This document shows positions 15,800 through 24,916 of a stretch of DNA of 62,911 bases, piece by piece. The DNA is from Anaerolineales bacterium (GTDB taxonomy: Bacteria; Chloroflexota; Anaerolineae; 4572-78; NAK82): contig CP070811.1 in NCBI GenBank assembly GCA_020343875.1, forward strand, positions 2,514,128 to 2,577,038, written 5' to 3'. Position 1 is the stretch's first letter; the number at the start of each line of letters is the position of its first letter. Under the pieces are notes generated by a model. That model did not search any database. It was not told where the DNA came from and saw only the letters and a list, made by a program, of their open reading frames with translations. The translations under genes and the position numbers were made by a program.

Positions 15800-17326
15800 A
15801 TGCCGTCCAAAATTCAGTCCCCCGCAGGGTCCCCAGGTACGTCGCCGGAACGCCGTGGCCCAGGCGGCCTGCCGGAGATGCCACAGCGGGTCGTCAATAG
15901 ACTGCTGCTGCTGGTTCTTCTCGGCCTGCTGGGGATGCCGCCCGCGCCGCCGCCTCTGGGCGCCATCCAACCGCTCTGGGCGGAGGCCAGCCATCTGCAA
16001 AGGCTGAAATCCTACGCAGCGGCGGTTGAGGTCTACGAACGAATTGCTGGCCTCACTCCCCAAGATCCGGCCCCTTTGCTGGCCATCGGCGATATCTACC
16101 GGGCCCAGCATCGCTGGCCTCTGGCCGAAGATGCCTTCAATCGGGCCCTGGTCCGGGCCGGGGACAGCACCCACGCTTTGGCAGGCCTGGCCACGGCCCG
16201 CTGGGAGCAAGGCGACCGGTCGCGGGCGATCTGGCTGTGGGAAGCGGCGTTAGCTGCCCCTTCAACCAGCCCTCCAGAGCCGGGATCTTACCTGTCCAGC
16301 CTGCGGGTGCGCCTGGCGCTGGCCTATCTGGATACAGACCGACCCGTTGACGCGGAGGCCATGCTTCAGCAGGAACTGGCCAGCGCCGACAACCCGGCCG
16401 CTCATCTCCTTCTGGCCATGATGCGGGCAGCAGAAGACACCAATAGCGCCCGCCGGGAGCTGGCAGCCATCCCCGACGACGCGCCGCCTGCCCAGGTGGA
16501 CGCCAGGGACTATCTCCTGGCCGCCATCGAGCAGGCTGAAGCAGCCGGTTCGGCTGCCGGCGCAGCCAAGTCTCTGGGGCTGGCCTTCGTGCAGATTGAG
16601 GAATGGCAGCTGGCCCGCTTGGCCTTGGAGCGGGCATTAAAGCTGGAACCGAATGACGCCCAGGCTATGGCCTTTTTAGGCCACACCCAGGCACAATTAG
16701 GCCGGCCAGCCTTCTCACACCTGACGACAGCGATCAAGGCTCAGCCTGACTGGCCTCTGGGACACTACCTGCTGGGGCTGTATTTTCTGAAGCAAGGGGT
16801 CTATGCACCCGCTGCCGAGGAACTCCAAGCCGCGCTCCGGCTCGACCCAGGCAACGCCCAGGCCCAGGTCGACCTGGCCAAAGCTTACGTGGGTCTGGGG
16901 GACTATACCGCCGCCGAGGAATCACTGTTGGCGGCCGTCAAGGCCTCTCCTGACGAGTTGGCCTTCCACCTGGCGCTGGTCGGCTTTTATGCTGATCATA
17001 TCTTCGGCGCTACCGAGCGAGGGGTAGCCGCTGCTGGCACCGCTGTCGAGCTGGCTCCCAACAACGCCCAGGCCCGTGACATGCTGGGCTGGATGTATTT
17101 CCTGGCTGGCGACCCGGCCCAGGCTCGCTCCCACCTGGAGCACGCCCTCCGCCTGGAGCCGGAACTGGCCAGCGCGCACTATCACTTGGGGCTGTTACAC
17201 AAATCGATGGGTGCCGAAGAGGGGGCCGAATCCGCCTTCGCGCGCGCCGTCGACTTGGATACCGACGGCTTCTATCGAGATCGCGCTCAAACGGCTCTGC
17301 GCGAAATGAGGCGGGACACGCAATAA
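15800..17326 (+). CDS. exported TPR-repeat protein
   Basis: 508 aa. After a Pro/Gly-rich start, a hydrophobic segment (LLLLVLLGLLGMPPAP, about 35-50) looks like a signal or anchor. From ~65 to the end there are about ten tetratricopeptide units, for example LAIGDIYRAQHRWPLAEDAFNRAL and DMLGWMYFLAGDPAQARSHLEHAL. A scaffold for protein contacts, outside or at the membrane. It converges on the DUF2723 gene with only 31 nt between them. No partner can be named. Confidence 0.85.
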   Translation: MPSKIQSPAGSPGTSPERRGPGGLPEMPQRVVNRLLLLVLLGLLGMPPAPPPLGAIQPLWAEASHLQRLKSYAAAVEVYERIAGLTPQDPAPLLAIGDIYRAQHRWPLAEDAFNRALVRAGDSTHALAGLATARWEQGDRSRAIWLWEAALAAPSTSPPEPGSYLSSLRVRLALAYLDTDRPVDAEAMLQQELASADNPAAHLLLAMMRAAEDTNSARRELAAIPDDAPPAQVDARDYLLAAIEQAEAAGSAAGAAKSLGLAFVQIEEWQLARLALERALKLEPNDAQAMAFLGHTQAQLGRPAFSHLTTAIKAQPDWPLGHYLLGLYFLKQGVYAPAAEELQAALRLDPGNAQAQVDLAKAYVGLGDYTAAEESLLAAVKASPDELAFHLALVGFYADHIFGATERGVAAAGTAVELAPNNAQARDMLGWMYFLAGDPAQARSHLEHALRLEPELASAHYHLGLLHKSMGAEEGAESAFARAVDLDTDGFYRDRAQTALREMRRDTQ

Positions 17327-17357
17327 GACGGCAGAGGAGGCATCAGGCGGATTCTGG

Positions 17358-19991
17358 TTATTGGATCTGCCACTTGCCCCCGGCCAGGGCTAGATCAAAC
17401 AGCGGCAGGCTGTTGCCGACTGGATTCCCTTGGCTGTCGAGCACGGGCAGACGTTCGCTGCTCTCCGCTAAGTATAAGCCCACCACAACCCGGTAGGCTC
17501 CCTCAGGCAAATCGGCGGGCAGCCCCAACTCAAGGCGATCACCCACCACCTCTCCCTGATCCCAGACGGACGTGGGGTAGCGCCCATCTTGCGGCTGGCT
17601 ATCACGCTGGGCAACCAAAGTCCCAGCCCCATCCAGCACATGTACGAAGACAGTCCAGTTCTGATCCAGAGAGCGCTCGGCCTGCCAATAAAGGGTCAGC
17701 TGCAGCTGCCCATCCAGCAGCGCTCGATCGTAGCCCAGCAGCATAATACGCTCGCCAAACTCCACTTCTATTGGGGTTTGCACATCGCTGGGTAAGGTCA
17801 TCTGCACGCTGTCAGTATCCTTGACTGCCAGCAAACCGATGTCAGCCGGGCCGCCTAACGGCTCTAGCGATGGATAGCGATACATGCCCACCAACAGCCT
17901 GTAGACACCAGGCGCCACCCCCTCAGGCACGGACAGAACGTGGCCGTCACGCAGTGCCTCGCCAGGGCGCCACTGGGACGTGGGATAATAGTCGCCACCC
18001 AGTTGATGGTCGCTCTGCGTGATCCCCCGGCCGGCTTGGTCTACCAGATGAACGTAGCTCGAGTAGTCGAATTCAACTTCAGACAGTGGTTGCCAATAGA
18101 GGGTGACGGAAAGCGTTTCGCCCGCCCGCGCACTGGACGGCGCCTGGTCATAGCCGACCAACCGCATTACACCAGCCAGCGCCAGCTGGCGGGGATGCAG
18201 TGGAGGCCGGACCACCGCCGGCCCCACCACACTTACCAGGGGCGGCAGGTCGCCAGCCAGCTCCAATTGTGCCTTTACTTCCAGGCCTGGCATAGGCTTG
18301 ATGAGGTAAATGGGGCGCTGGCTTGTCAGGGCCTGGTCTACCAGTCCCCCCAGGTTAGCATAGCTCGGCTCAGGCACGATCAGGGGGAAAAGACCCAGCA
18401 GGTCAGGGCGACGACCCTCCACGTATTGATAATACCAGAGAGGCATGATCTCGTTGCGGTCATTGGAAACGAGCACCGCCCCTTCAGGAATCGGCTGGGC
18501 CAAGATGGCCTGCCATACCTCCATGGCCTCGGTATTAGCTGACTGGTCCACCAGGGGAAAGTGCCTTATCAGCAGCGCGACCGGTAAGGCCAACATCAAC
18601 AGCGTGAGGCCCTGGCTTGTCAATCGGTATATGCCCTCGGAGAGCCTCCGGTAACCCTCCTGACCAAAGTCAGCGTAGGTGACGGGCGAGCCTTTCCAGC
18701 GCACCAGGCCAGCTGCGGCCGCCTGCGCCAGACTGACCACGCCTACCCCCAACCACAGGCTGACAAAGAGATAGGAGGGGATGAAGAGCACTTCCACGTC
18801 ACCGATTGAGTAAATCAGGTTGAAGGCCACACCTATGCCATACCCTAGCCCGGTCAGCCCCAGCAGCGCCCAGCGCCGACCGGCTGCCAGCCGCCCCAGC
18901 CCGATCAGTGCCAGCCCCATGCCAACCAACCCAATTTGATCTCGCAACAACCCCCATGCCATAGCCAGCCGCTCACCCCAGGCGGTTGTCGCGCCAGGCC
19001 CGGCGACAGGTACGTCCAGGTTGCTGGCGAAAACTCTGGCCGACAAGTGACTCACCAGGCCACGCCAGCTATTTTCATACAGAGTCAGGCTTTGACTCTG
19101 GCTCAATGCGAGGCTGGCATAAGGGGTGTGCGGGGCACGTAGTGGCAGATACAAATACAGCAGCAGCGGAAGCAGCAGGGCAGCCATCAGCACCGGTGCA
19201 AAGCCTGCCCGGCGCAGCTGGGCCCGTGCCGCGAACAGGCTCAGTGGCCGCGTCTCGGGCGCTGCTACCCTACCCGGCGCAGGAGCACCCAACCGACTGA
19301 GCTGACCAGGATCTGACGCACGCCGAGTCAACCATAGAAAAAGCAGGCCGCCAGGCAACAGCAGCAGCCCTGTCACGTGGTGAGTCAGGCTCAGGCCATA
19401 CACGCTTGCCAGAATCAGGCCGCGGGCGGCGTATGGCGAGATGCGGCCCGGGGCTGGCGAATCGCGGTCCGCCTCCTCCGACAGCCAGAATAAAAGAAGC
19501 AAAAGCAAGGCCACGAAGAAAGCATTGAACGAGTACACCTCGGCTATGACTGCCTGGCTCCAAAAGGTCTGGCCTACGCCGAAGGTTGCTGCAGCAGTCG
19601 CTGCCGCCAGGCGGGCGGCAAAGGAGTTGATGCCAGGCACCGCGCGCCGGATGATGCGCAGCGCCACCACAAAACTCAGCCCCACGCTCAGGGCCGCCCA
19701 CAGCGCAGAGAACAGGTTCATGCGGTAGGCTACATCGCCTAGGGGCAGAGCGTGGCTCCAGGCCCAGCCCAGCAACAAGTACAGGGGGTAGCCGGTAGGG
19801 TGAGCGATGCCCAAGATGTACGGTGCAAATTGAAATTCGCCGCCATCAGCGAATAGGACACCCGGCGCCAACGTGATCACATACAACACAAAACTGCCCA
19901 AACCCAAGCCCAGGGCGGGCAGTGTTTCATATGCTGTGTCCTTTATACCCTTCTTGGAGGAACGTCGTGCCAAATCTAGTTGCTCAGCCAC
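17358..19991 (-). CDS. DUF2723 multi-pass membrane protein with C-terminal beta domains (glycosyltransferase-like)
   Basis: About 877-879 aa. The N-terminal ~520 residues hold a dozen membrane helices and the DUF2723 signature GVLFADGGEFQFAPYILGIAHPTGYPLY, related to the GT-C (PMT-like) fold that uses lipid-linked sugars. A conserved VLVSNDRNEIMPLWYYQY segment follows, then two related beta domains (about 610-720 and 745-850; both with DYSSYVHL/NWTVFVHV and RDGHVLSVPEG/GDRLELGLPADLPEG-type cores). Start is uncertain: ATG at 19997 lies 2 nt after a TATAAT box, so a leaderless GTG at 19991 (third codon) fits better. Probably surface glycosylation. Confidence 0.8.
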   Translation of the reverse strand: MAEQLDLARRSSKKGIKDTAYETLPALGLGLGSFVLYVITLAPGVLFADGGEFQFAPYILGIAHPTGYPLYLLLGWAWSHALPLGDVAYRMNLFSALWAALSVGLSFVVALRIIRRAVPGINSFAARLAAATAAATFGVGQTFWSQAVIAEVYSFNAFFVALLLLLLFWLSEEADRDSPAPGRISPYAARGLILASVYGLSLTHHVTGLLLLPGGLLFLWLTRRASDPGQLSRLGAPAPGRVAAPETRPLSLFAARAQLRRAGFAPVLMAALLLPLLLYLYLPLRAPHTPYASLALSQSQSLTLYENSWRGLVSHLSARVFASNLDVPVAGPGATTAWGERLAMAWGLLRDQIGLVGMGLALIGLGRLAAGRRWALLGLTGLGYGIGVAFNLIYSIGDVEVLFIPSYLFVSLWLGVGVVSLAQAAAAGLVRWKGSPVTYADFGQEGYRRLSEGIYRLTSQGLTLLMLALPVALLIRHFPLVDQSANTEAMEVWQAILAQPIPEGAVLVSNDRNEIMPLWYYQYVEGRRPDLLGLFPLIVPEPSYANLGGLVDQALTSQRPIYLIKPMPGLEVKAQLELAGDLPPLVSVVGPAVVRPPLHPRQLALAGVMRLVGYDQAPSSARAGETLSVTLYWQPLSEVEFDYSSYVHLVDQAGRGITQSDHQLGGDYYPTSQWRPGEALRDGHVLSVPEGVAPGVYRLLVGMYRYPSLEPLGGPADIGLLAVKDTDSVQMTLPSDVQTPIEVEFGERIMLLGYDRALLDGQLQLTLYWQAERSLDQNWTVFVHVLDGAGTLVAQRDSQPQDGRYPTSVWDQGEVVGDRLELGLPADLPEGAYRVVVGLYLAESSERLPVLDSQGNPVGNSLPLFDLALAGGKWQIQ

Positions 19992-19999
19992 AAGCATGT

Positions 20000-20029
20000 A
20001 TTATAACACGAAGTATTCACCCCAACCAA
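20000..20029 (-). promoter_or_regulatory. promoter overlapping the start of the DUF2723 gene
   Basis: Minus strand TTGGTT (20029-20024), 18-nt spacer, TATAAT (20005-20000). Transcription would begin near 19993, beyond the annotated ATG, suggesting a leaderless message. Confidence 0.5.
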
Positions 20030-20061
20030 CTCGCCCCAGCCCAGTAGATACGCCACGGGGG

Positions 20062-20226
20062 GGGTGTTGGGTCTCGCCCAAGGCTCGACCCAACCTACTG
20101 GTTGGCTCAAGATAAGCCCAGGCCAGTAGGTTGGGTTGAACCCCGAACGGGTGAAACGCAACGGATGATACCCCGCGGCAGGGTGTTGGGTCTCGCCGCA
20201 GGCTCGACCCAACCTACTGGTTGGCT
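20062..20226. repeat. two 46-nt direct repeats with an inverted partial copy between them
   Basis: Units at 20062-20107 and 20181-20226 match at 44 of 46 positions (GGGTGTTGGGTCTCGCC ... CTCGACCCAACCTACTGG). Between them CCAGTAGGTTGGGT (20123-20136) is an inverted copy of the unit end. Each unit also has internal GTTGGGTC/GACCCAAC pairing. Similar GTAGGTTGGGT palindromes are widespread bacterial intergenic repeats. Located between the divergent-to-convergent DUF2723 and acs genes. Confidence 0.8.
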
Positions 20227-20270
20227 GGCGTCAGGCTGTAACTGTCCGTGGGGCATCCCGATCAGAGGAA

Positions 20271-22181
20271 TTACTCCTCCAATGTACTGACGTCCCCCTC
20301 TGGGAGACCCAAGGCCCGCGCCTTGAGCAAGCGCCGCATAATCTTGCCGCTGCGAGTTTTGGGCAGGCTCTCTACAAAGGTGATGGTCTCCGGCTTGGCA
20401 ATAGGGCCCATCTCATGGCCCACGTGTTCTCGCAATACTTCGGCCAACTTGTCAGTGCCGTCCACACCCGCCCGCAGAATGACGTAAGCATGGATGGCAT
20501 TCCCCTTCAACTCGTGTGGAAGGCCAACAGCTGCCGCCTCCGACACGTCCTCATGGCTCACCAGGGCGCTCTCCACCTCGGCAGTTCCCAGCCGGTAGCC
20601 ACTGACCTTGATCACGTCGTCCATGCGACCGATGACCCACACATACCCATCTTCGTCTATACGGGCCGAGTCGCCGGTCTGGTACATCGTCTTGAATTTG
20701 CTCCAGTACTGTTCCTGGTAGCGATCGGGATCTTTGTAAATAGTACGCAACATACCAGGCCAGGGAGTCTTCACCACCAGGTAGCCCTCTTCACCCGATG
20801 CCACCGGATTTCCAGCTTCATCTACCACGTCCACGTCAATCCCGAAGAAGGGACGAGTGGCCGAACCGGGCTTAAGCGCCGTCATGGGCAAAGGTGTTAT
20901 CATAAAGCCGCCCGTTTCCGTCTGCCACCAGGTGTCCATAATAGGGCAGCGTTCTTTGCCAATGACCGCGTGATACCATCTCCACGCCTCAGGGTTGATC
21001 GGCTCGCCCACAGTGCCCAGCAGCCGCAAGCTGCTCAAATCGTGTCGATTTGGCCATGCCTCACCGAAGCGCATCAAACCGCGAATGGCGGTGGGTGCCG
21101 TATATAGAATGGTGATGCCATACTTCTCTACCATCTGCCACCAGCGGTTGGGATACGGATAGGTGGGCGCCCCCTCGTACATAAAGCTGGTTACGCCGTT
21201 GATAAGCGGTGCATAGACGATGTAACTATGCCCCGTGATCCAACCTGGATCGGCGGCACACCACCAACGATCTTCATCTTTGACGTCGAAGACGTATTTG
21301 AGGGTGGCGTAGGTATACACCATGTAACCACCGTGGGTATGGATCACCCCCTTTGGCCTGCCCGTCGTGCCGGATGTGTACAGAATAAACAGCATATCCT
21401 CGGCGTCCATCGGCTCTGTCTCGCAAATTGGGCTGGCAATGGGCAGACCCATCAAATCCTCATACCAATAATCTCGCCCCGACTCCATATATACGTCCTG
21501 GCCGGTGCGCTTGATTACAATGCACGTTTCGACCGTCGGCTGACGAGCCATAGCCTCATCAGCAATATCTTTGAGGTGGACAACCTTACCACGTAACCAG
21601 CCACCATCGGCCGTGATGAGCACTCGACTCTGCGCGTCTTCAATGCGCTCAGCCAGCGCCTCCACGCTGAAGCCACCGTATACCACGCTGTGGGCCGCGC
21701 CAATCTTGGCGCAGGCCAGCATGGCAATCACTTGTTCCGGAAGGCGTGGCAGATAAATGGTCACAATATCGCCCTTCTTCACACCCATGCTCTTGAGCAC
21801 ATTGGCGAACTTGCATACGTTACGATTGATCGAGAAATACGAGAAGGTTCGCACGTCGCCCGGCTCGCCCACCCAGATCAGGGCCAGCTTGTTTCTGCGA
21901 TAGGTCTTTAGATGACGGTCAATGGCGTTGTGGACGATGTTGGTCTTTCCACCCACAAACCACTTGAAGAAAGGCGCCTTGTCACCATCCAGCACCTTAT
22001 CCCATTTCTGGAACCATTCCAGCTCCTCCGCGCGCTCCCCCCAAAAGCCCTCCGGGTCTTCCAGCGACCGCTTGTAGAGTTCCTCATACTCCTGGACGTG
22101 AGCTGCCGCCACCACATCCGGAGAAGGATAGTACACATCGCCTTGCATTTGATCACTGTTGCTGAGCGGTCTGTCGGTCAT
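20271..22181 (-). CDS. acsA: acetyl-CoA synthetase
   Basis: 636 aa from ATG at 22181, which follows GGGGGG; an ATG 24 nt upstream lacks an SD. It activates acetate to acetyl-CoA through acetyl-AMP. Adenylate-forming motifs: YTSGTTGRPKGVIHTHGG (P-loop), WWCAADPGWITGHSY, DTWWQTETGG, TGDSARIDEDGYVWVIGRMDD, and C-terminal KTRSGKIMRRLL with the acetylatable lysine. DUF3448-like N-terminal segment WDKVLDGDKAPFFKWFVGG present. Gives a route from acetate into the same acetyl-CoA pool as the PDH operon at 24.9-30.4 kb. Confidence 0.95.
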   Translation of the reverse strand: MTDRPLSNSDQMQGDVYYPSPDVVAAAHVQEYEELYKRSLEDPEGFWGERAEELEWFQKWDKVLDGDKAPFFKWFVGGKTNIVHNAIDRHLKTYRRNKLALIWVGEPGDVRTFSYFSINRNVCKFANVLKSMGVKKGDIVTIYLPRLPEQVIAMLACAKIGAAHSVVYGGFSVEALAERIEDAQSRVLITADGGWLRGKVVHLKDIADEAMARQPTVETCIVIKRTGQDVYMESGRDYWYEDLMGLPIASPICETEPMDAEDMLFILYTSGTTGRPKGVIHTHGGYMVYTYATLKYVFDVKDEDRWWCAADPGWITGHSYIVYAPLINGVTSFMYEGAPTYPYPNRWWQMVEKYGITILYTAPTAIRGLMRFGEAWPNRHDLSSLRLLGTVGEPINPEAWRWYHAVIGKERCPIMDTWWQTETGGFMITPLPMTALKPGSATRPFFGIDVDVVDEAGNPVASGEEGYLVVKTPWPGMLRTIYKDPDRYQEQYWSKFKTMYQTGDSARIDEDGYVWVIGRMDDVIKVSGYRLGTAEVESALVSHEDVSEAAAVGLPHELKGNAIHAYVILRAGVDGTDKLAEVLREHVGHEMGPIAKPETITFVESLPKTRSGKIMRRLLKARALGLPEGDVSTLEE

Positions 22182-22263
22182 TGGTCCCCCCTTGTAGGTA
22201 TTCATAAATCGCTGTCACACGCCCTCCGCGTGCTTCGCGGATTTTACTACGGTATTCCCCTTC

Positions 22264-22291
22264 TTGTCAATGTGGGTTTGTGTGCTATACT
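22264..22291 (+). promoter_or_regulatory. promoter of the GH99-like gene
   Basis: TTGTCA (22264-22269), 16-nt spacer, TATACT (22286-22291) with an upstream TG (extended -10). Predicted start point near 22298, which rules out the GTG at 22280 as start codon. Confidence 0.6.
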
Positions 22292-22312
22292 CTGCAGACG
22301 GTAGGCAATCGA

Positions 22313-23974
22313 GTGAGAAGCAAACCAATCATCCATCTTCCCCCCATCCTGGCTGCTTGTATTGGCCTGTTGCTCTTCGTATCCGGTTCTAATGCGACGC
22401 GTGCCGGGGAGCCGCCACTGGTGCTGGCTTTTTACTACGCCTGGTACGATCAGGGTACATGGACCTCGGGCCTGCCCGCCGACCAACCCACCCAGCCATA
22501 CGCCTCTAGCGATCCAGCCACTGTCGAACGCCATGTGAATCAGGCCCAGGCCGCCGGCATAGATGCGCTGATCCAATCCTGGTATGGTCCTCAAGAGGCC
22601 AACAATCAAACCGAAACCAACTTCCGCATGCTGTTGGACGTGGCCGCGGCCAAAGGATTCCGAGCCGGCGCAGACTTCGAGACCGACGGCCCGTTCTTTC
22701 CTGACCAGGCCTCGGTCGTGGATGCACTGCGCTACCTGCTAACCGTACACGCTCAACATCCGGCCTATCTACGCCACGCGGCAAAGCCAGTCGTATTCTT
22801 CTGGCGGCAACAGCGATTCAGCGTCAACGAGTGGGCCGCCATACGGGCGCAGATAGACCCCAACCGTGACAGCCTCTGGATCGCCGAGGGGGTGGACATC
22901 GCCTACCAGGCCGTTTTCGACGGACACCACTTATACAGCATAGCCTGGTCGCCTGATGTAGAGCGTACGCTGGCCGACTGGGGATTCCGGGTGCGCCGCT
23001 ATGAGGCGGACAACGATGTTGAGCGCCTTTGGGTTGCCACGGTCATGCCCGCCTACGATGACACACGCACTGGCCGCGCAGATGCATTTAGCGTGGATCG
23101 CCAGGACGGCGGCTATTACCGTCAGGCGTGGTCCGCCGCTATGGGCAGCAAGCCCGACTGGATTGTGATCACCAGCTTCAACGAGTGGGTCGAGGGGACC
23201 ATGATCGAACCCAGCCTCACCTACGGAAATCAATATCTAGACCTGACCCGTGACTTGGCCACGCGGTACAAATCTGAAAGCGAGCCAGAGCCGGAGTCTA
23301 AAGCTCAGCAAGAATCCAGTGTTCAGCAATCAGAACCTGAACTCCAGCAGCCCCAGACCCCTGTGCCGGCCGAACCGCACGTGCGCGCCGACGAGGCCGT
23401 GCGCGTTCGGGCTGGCCCCGGCACCGATTACCCGCGGCTGGGGCGGCTGGCGCCGGGCGAGGTTGCACCGGTGACGGGTCGAAATGCGGACGGCTCTTGG
23501 TGGCAGATCGAGGTAGCCGGAGCAGGGGATGGGCTTGGCTGGGTGATCGCCGAATTCGTGACCTTGGTGGGCACGTCAGCTTCGGTGCCCGTTATAGAGG
23601 ATGTAGCTATGGCAGCGACTGACGTGGCGTCGACCACAGCCGTTATCACGCCCACGCTTACAGCTACCCACCAGCCCTCCCATCCCACTCCCTCGCCCAC
23701 CCGCGCTGCACCGAGTCTGCCTGAAACGCCCACTCCCATGCCAACCGCTCCGTCAGCGCCAACGGCCACCCTTTCCCCTCTCCGTGAAGTCTCTACCGCG
23801 ACCCCAGTTCGCTCGCCGGACGCCTCCCCCATCCCCTTGATAACACCCGAGCTCCGCACCACCCCCGTTGCTCACCGCCGGCCGGTCGCCCTGCTGTGGG
23901 TAGGCGGCGGCGCTTTGGCAACAGCCTTTGGGCTGGGAGTGCTCTTGATTCAGAGGATCCGCTCGAAGAGGTAG
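22313..23974 (+). CDS. secreted GH99/GH71-like protein with SH3b domain and C-terminal membrane anchor
   Basis: About 553 aa from GTG at 22313, chosen because the promoter overlaps the earlier GTG. Signal segment (LAACIGLLLFVSG). Residues ~30-310 resemble the endo-mannosidase/GH99-like family: LAFYYAWYDQGTW near the start, ALIQSWYGP, and ITSFNEWVEGTMIEPS near 290, the region of the catalytic acid pair. A bacterial SH3 domain (about 375-435, VRVRAGPGTDYPRLG) follows, then a Pro/Thr/Ser-rich stalk and a terminal hydrophobic helix with RIRSKR. Likely acts on, or sticks to, cell-wall or extracellular glycans. Confidence 0.8.
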   Translation: MRSKPIIHLPPILAACIGLLLFVSGSNATRAGEPPLVLAFYYAWYDQGTWTSGLPADQPTQPYASSDPATVERHVNQAQAAGIDALIQSWYGPQEANNQTETNFRMLLDVAAAKGFRAGADFETDGPFFPDQASVVDALRYLLTVHAQHPAYLRHAAKPVVFFWRQQRFSVNEWAAIRAQIDPNRDSLWIAEGVDIAYQAVFDGHHLYSIAWSPDVERTLADWGFRVRRYEADNDVERLWVATVMPAYDDTRTGRADAFSVDRQDGGYYRQAWSAAMGSKPDWIVITSFNEWVEGTMIEPSLTYGNQYLDLTRDLATRYKSESEPEPESKAQQESSVQQSEPELQQPQTPVPAEPHVRADEAVRVRAGPGTDYPRLGRLAPGEVAPVTGRNADGSWWQIEVAGAGDGLGWVIAEFVTLVGTSASVPVIEDVAMAATDVASTTAVITPTLTATHQPSHPTPSPTRAAPSLPETPTPMPTAPSAPTATLSPLREVSTATPVRSPDASPIPLITPELRTTPVAHRRPVALLWVGGGALATAFGLGVLLIQRIRSKR

Positions 23975-23997
23975 CTCTGGAAAGCAGTCACAGGACC

Positions 23998-24804
23998 ATG
24001 GACGTATACCAAGATTTCTCCGCACCGCTGGACCCTCGCTGGCGGCGCTACGTCGTGGGCGGCGGCACGCTGGAAGCGACTGGTGCCACCCTCCGCTTCG
24101 TCAACACGCATACCTCGGCCCGGCGCTACACCGACGCCCAGCTGGATGACTATCAAGGTCTGCCCCGCCGCCGTTTCCTTTGGCACCCGCCGCTCAAGTT
24201 GACCGTGCGAGCTCGTTTCTCTCATTCGGCGGGGGATGGCTCTTCGGGGCTGAGGGGAACGGCCGGCTTTGGATTTTGGAATGATCCTTTCTTGATGACC
24301 GGGGCGCGATGGCCAACGCTTCCGCGGGCCATTTGGTTTTTCTATGCCTCGCCTCACTCAAACATGAAGCTGGACCTGCATTCACCAGGCCATGGTTGGA
24401 AAGCAGCCACGATTGACACCACACGTCCCTCCGCCTTGCTGCTGGCACCTCTTGCGCCATTGGCCGCCCTATTGATGAACATTCCACCTCTCTACCGTAT
24501 CCTGTGGCCGCCTGTTCAGAGAGCCGTCAGAATACACGAGACATCCGTCCAGGCCGAGATGCGTGAGTGGCACACTTACGCCATCGAATGGGGATCGGAA
24601 TATGCCAGTTTTAGCCTGGACGGGGGCACCCTGATGGACAACGCCCCATCCCCAAGGGGCCCGCTGGGTTTCGTAATGTGGCTGGACAACCAGTATATGG
24701 TGGTCACACCCTGGGGCCGATTTGGCTGGGGAGTTCTGGACGCACCAGGTAGACAGTGGATGGAGGTCGAATGGCTGGCTATTGAGCGGCTGCGGCAAAG
24801 CTAG
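23998..24804 (+). CDS. concanavalin-A-like (GH16-like) jelly-roll protein
   Basis: 268 aa from ATG at 23998 (24 nt after the preceding stop; the longer frame from 23896 overlaps the upstream gene). Beta-rich, with GFGFWNDPF, WFFYASPHSNM and WHTYAIEWGSEYASFSLDGG, as in lectin/glucanase folds that bind or hydrolyse glycans. I cannot see the ExDxxE catalytic motif of true GH16 enzymes, so a binding or non-hydrolytic role is possible. A hydrophobic stretch (LLLAPLAPLAALLMNIPPLY, around 143-162) is odd inside such a fold. Confidence 0.6.
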   Translation: MDVYQDFSAPLDPRWRRYVVGGGTLEATGATLRFVNTHTSARRYTDAQLDDYQGLPRRRFLWHPPLKLTVRARFSHSAGDGSSGLRGTAGFGFWNDPFLMTGARWPTLPRAIWFFYASPHSNMKLDLHSPGHGWKAATIDTTRPSALLLAPLAPLAALLMNIPPLYRILWPPVQRAVRIHETSVQAEMREWHTYAIEWGSEYASFSLDGGTLMDNAPSPRGPLGFVMWLDNQYMVVTPWGRFGWGVLDAPGRQWMEVEWLAIERLRQS

Positions 24805-24817
24805 CCTGAGCCGCGCC

Positions 24818-24846
24818 TTTCCAACTAATCCGAATCGGGGTAAAAT
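24818..24846 (+). promoter_or_regulatory. possible promoter of aceE-aceF-lpdA
   Basis: TTTCCA (24818-24823), 17-nt spacer, TAAAAT (24841-24846), 70 nt before the aceE ATG. The -35 match is moderate. Confidence 0.35.
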
Positions 24847-24916
24847 CTAGGGTGAAAAAAGCGGCCTGGACATTCATCGCCTGGCCTGCTTCGACATCAA
24901 AAGGAAGTGTAGAACC

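Noticed and set aside
20062..20226. CRISPR-like array
   Set aside because: Only two units, palindromic, 73 nt apart with an inverted copy between, and no cas genes.
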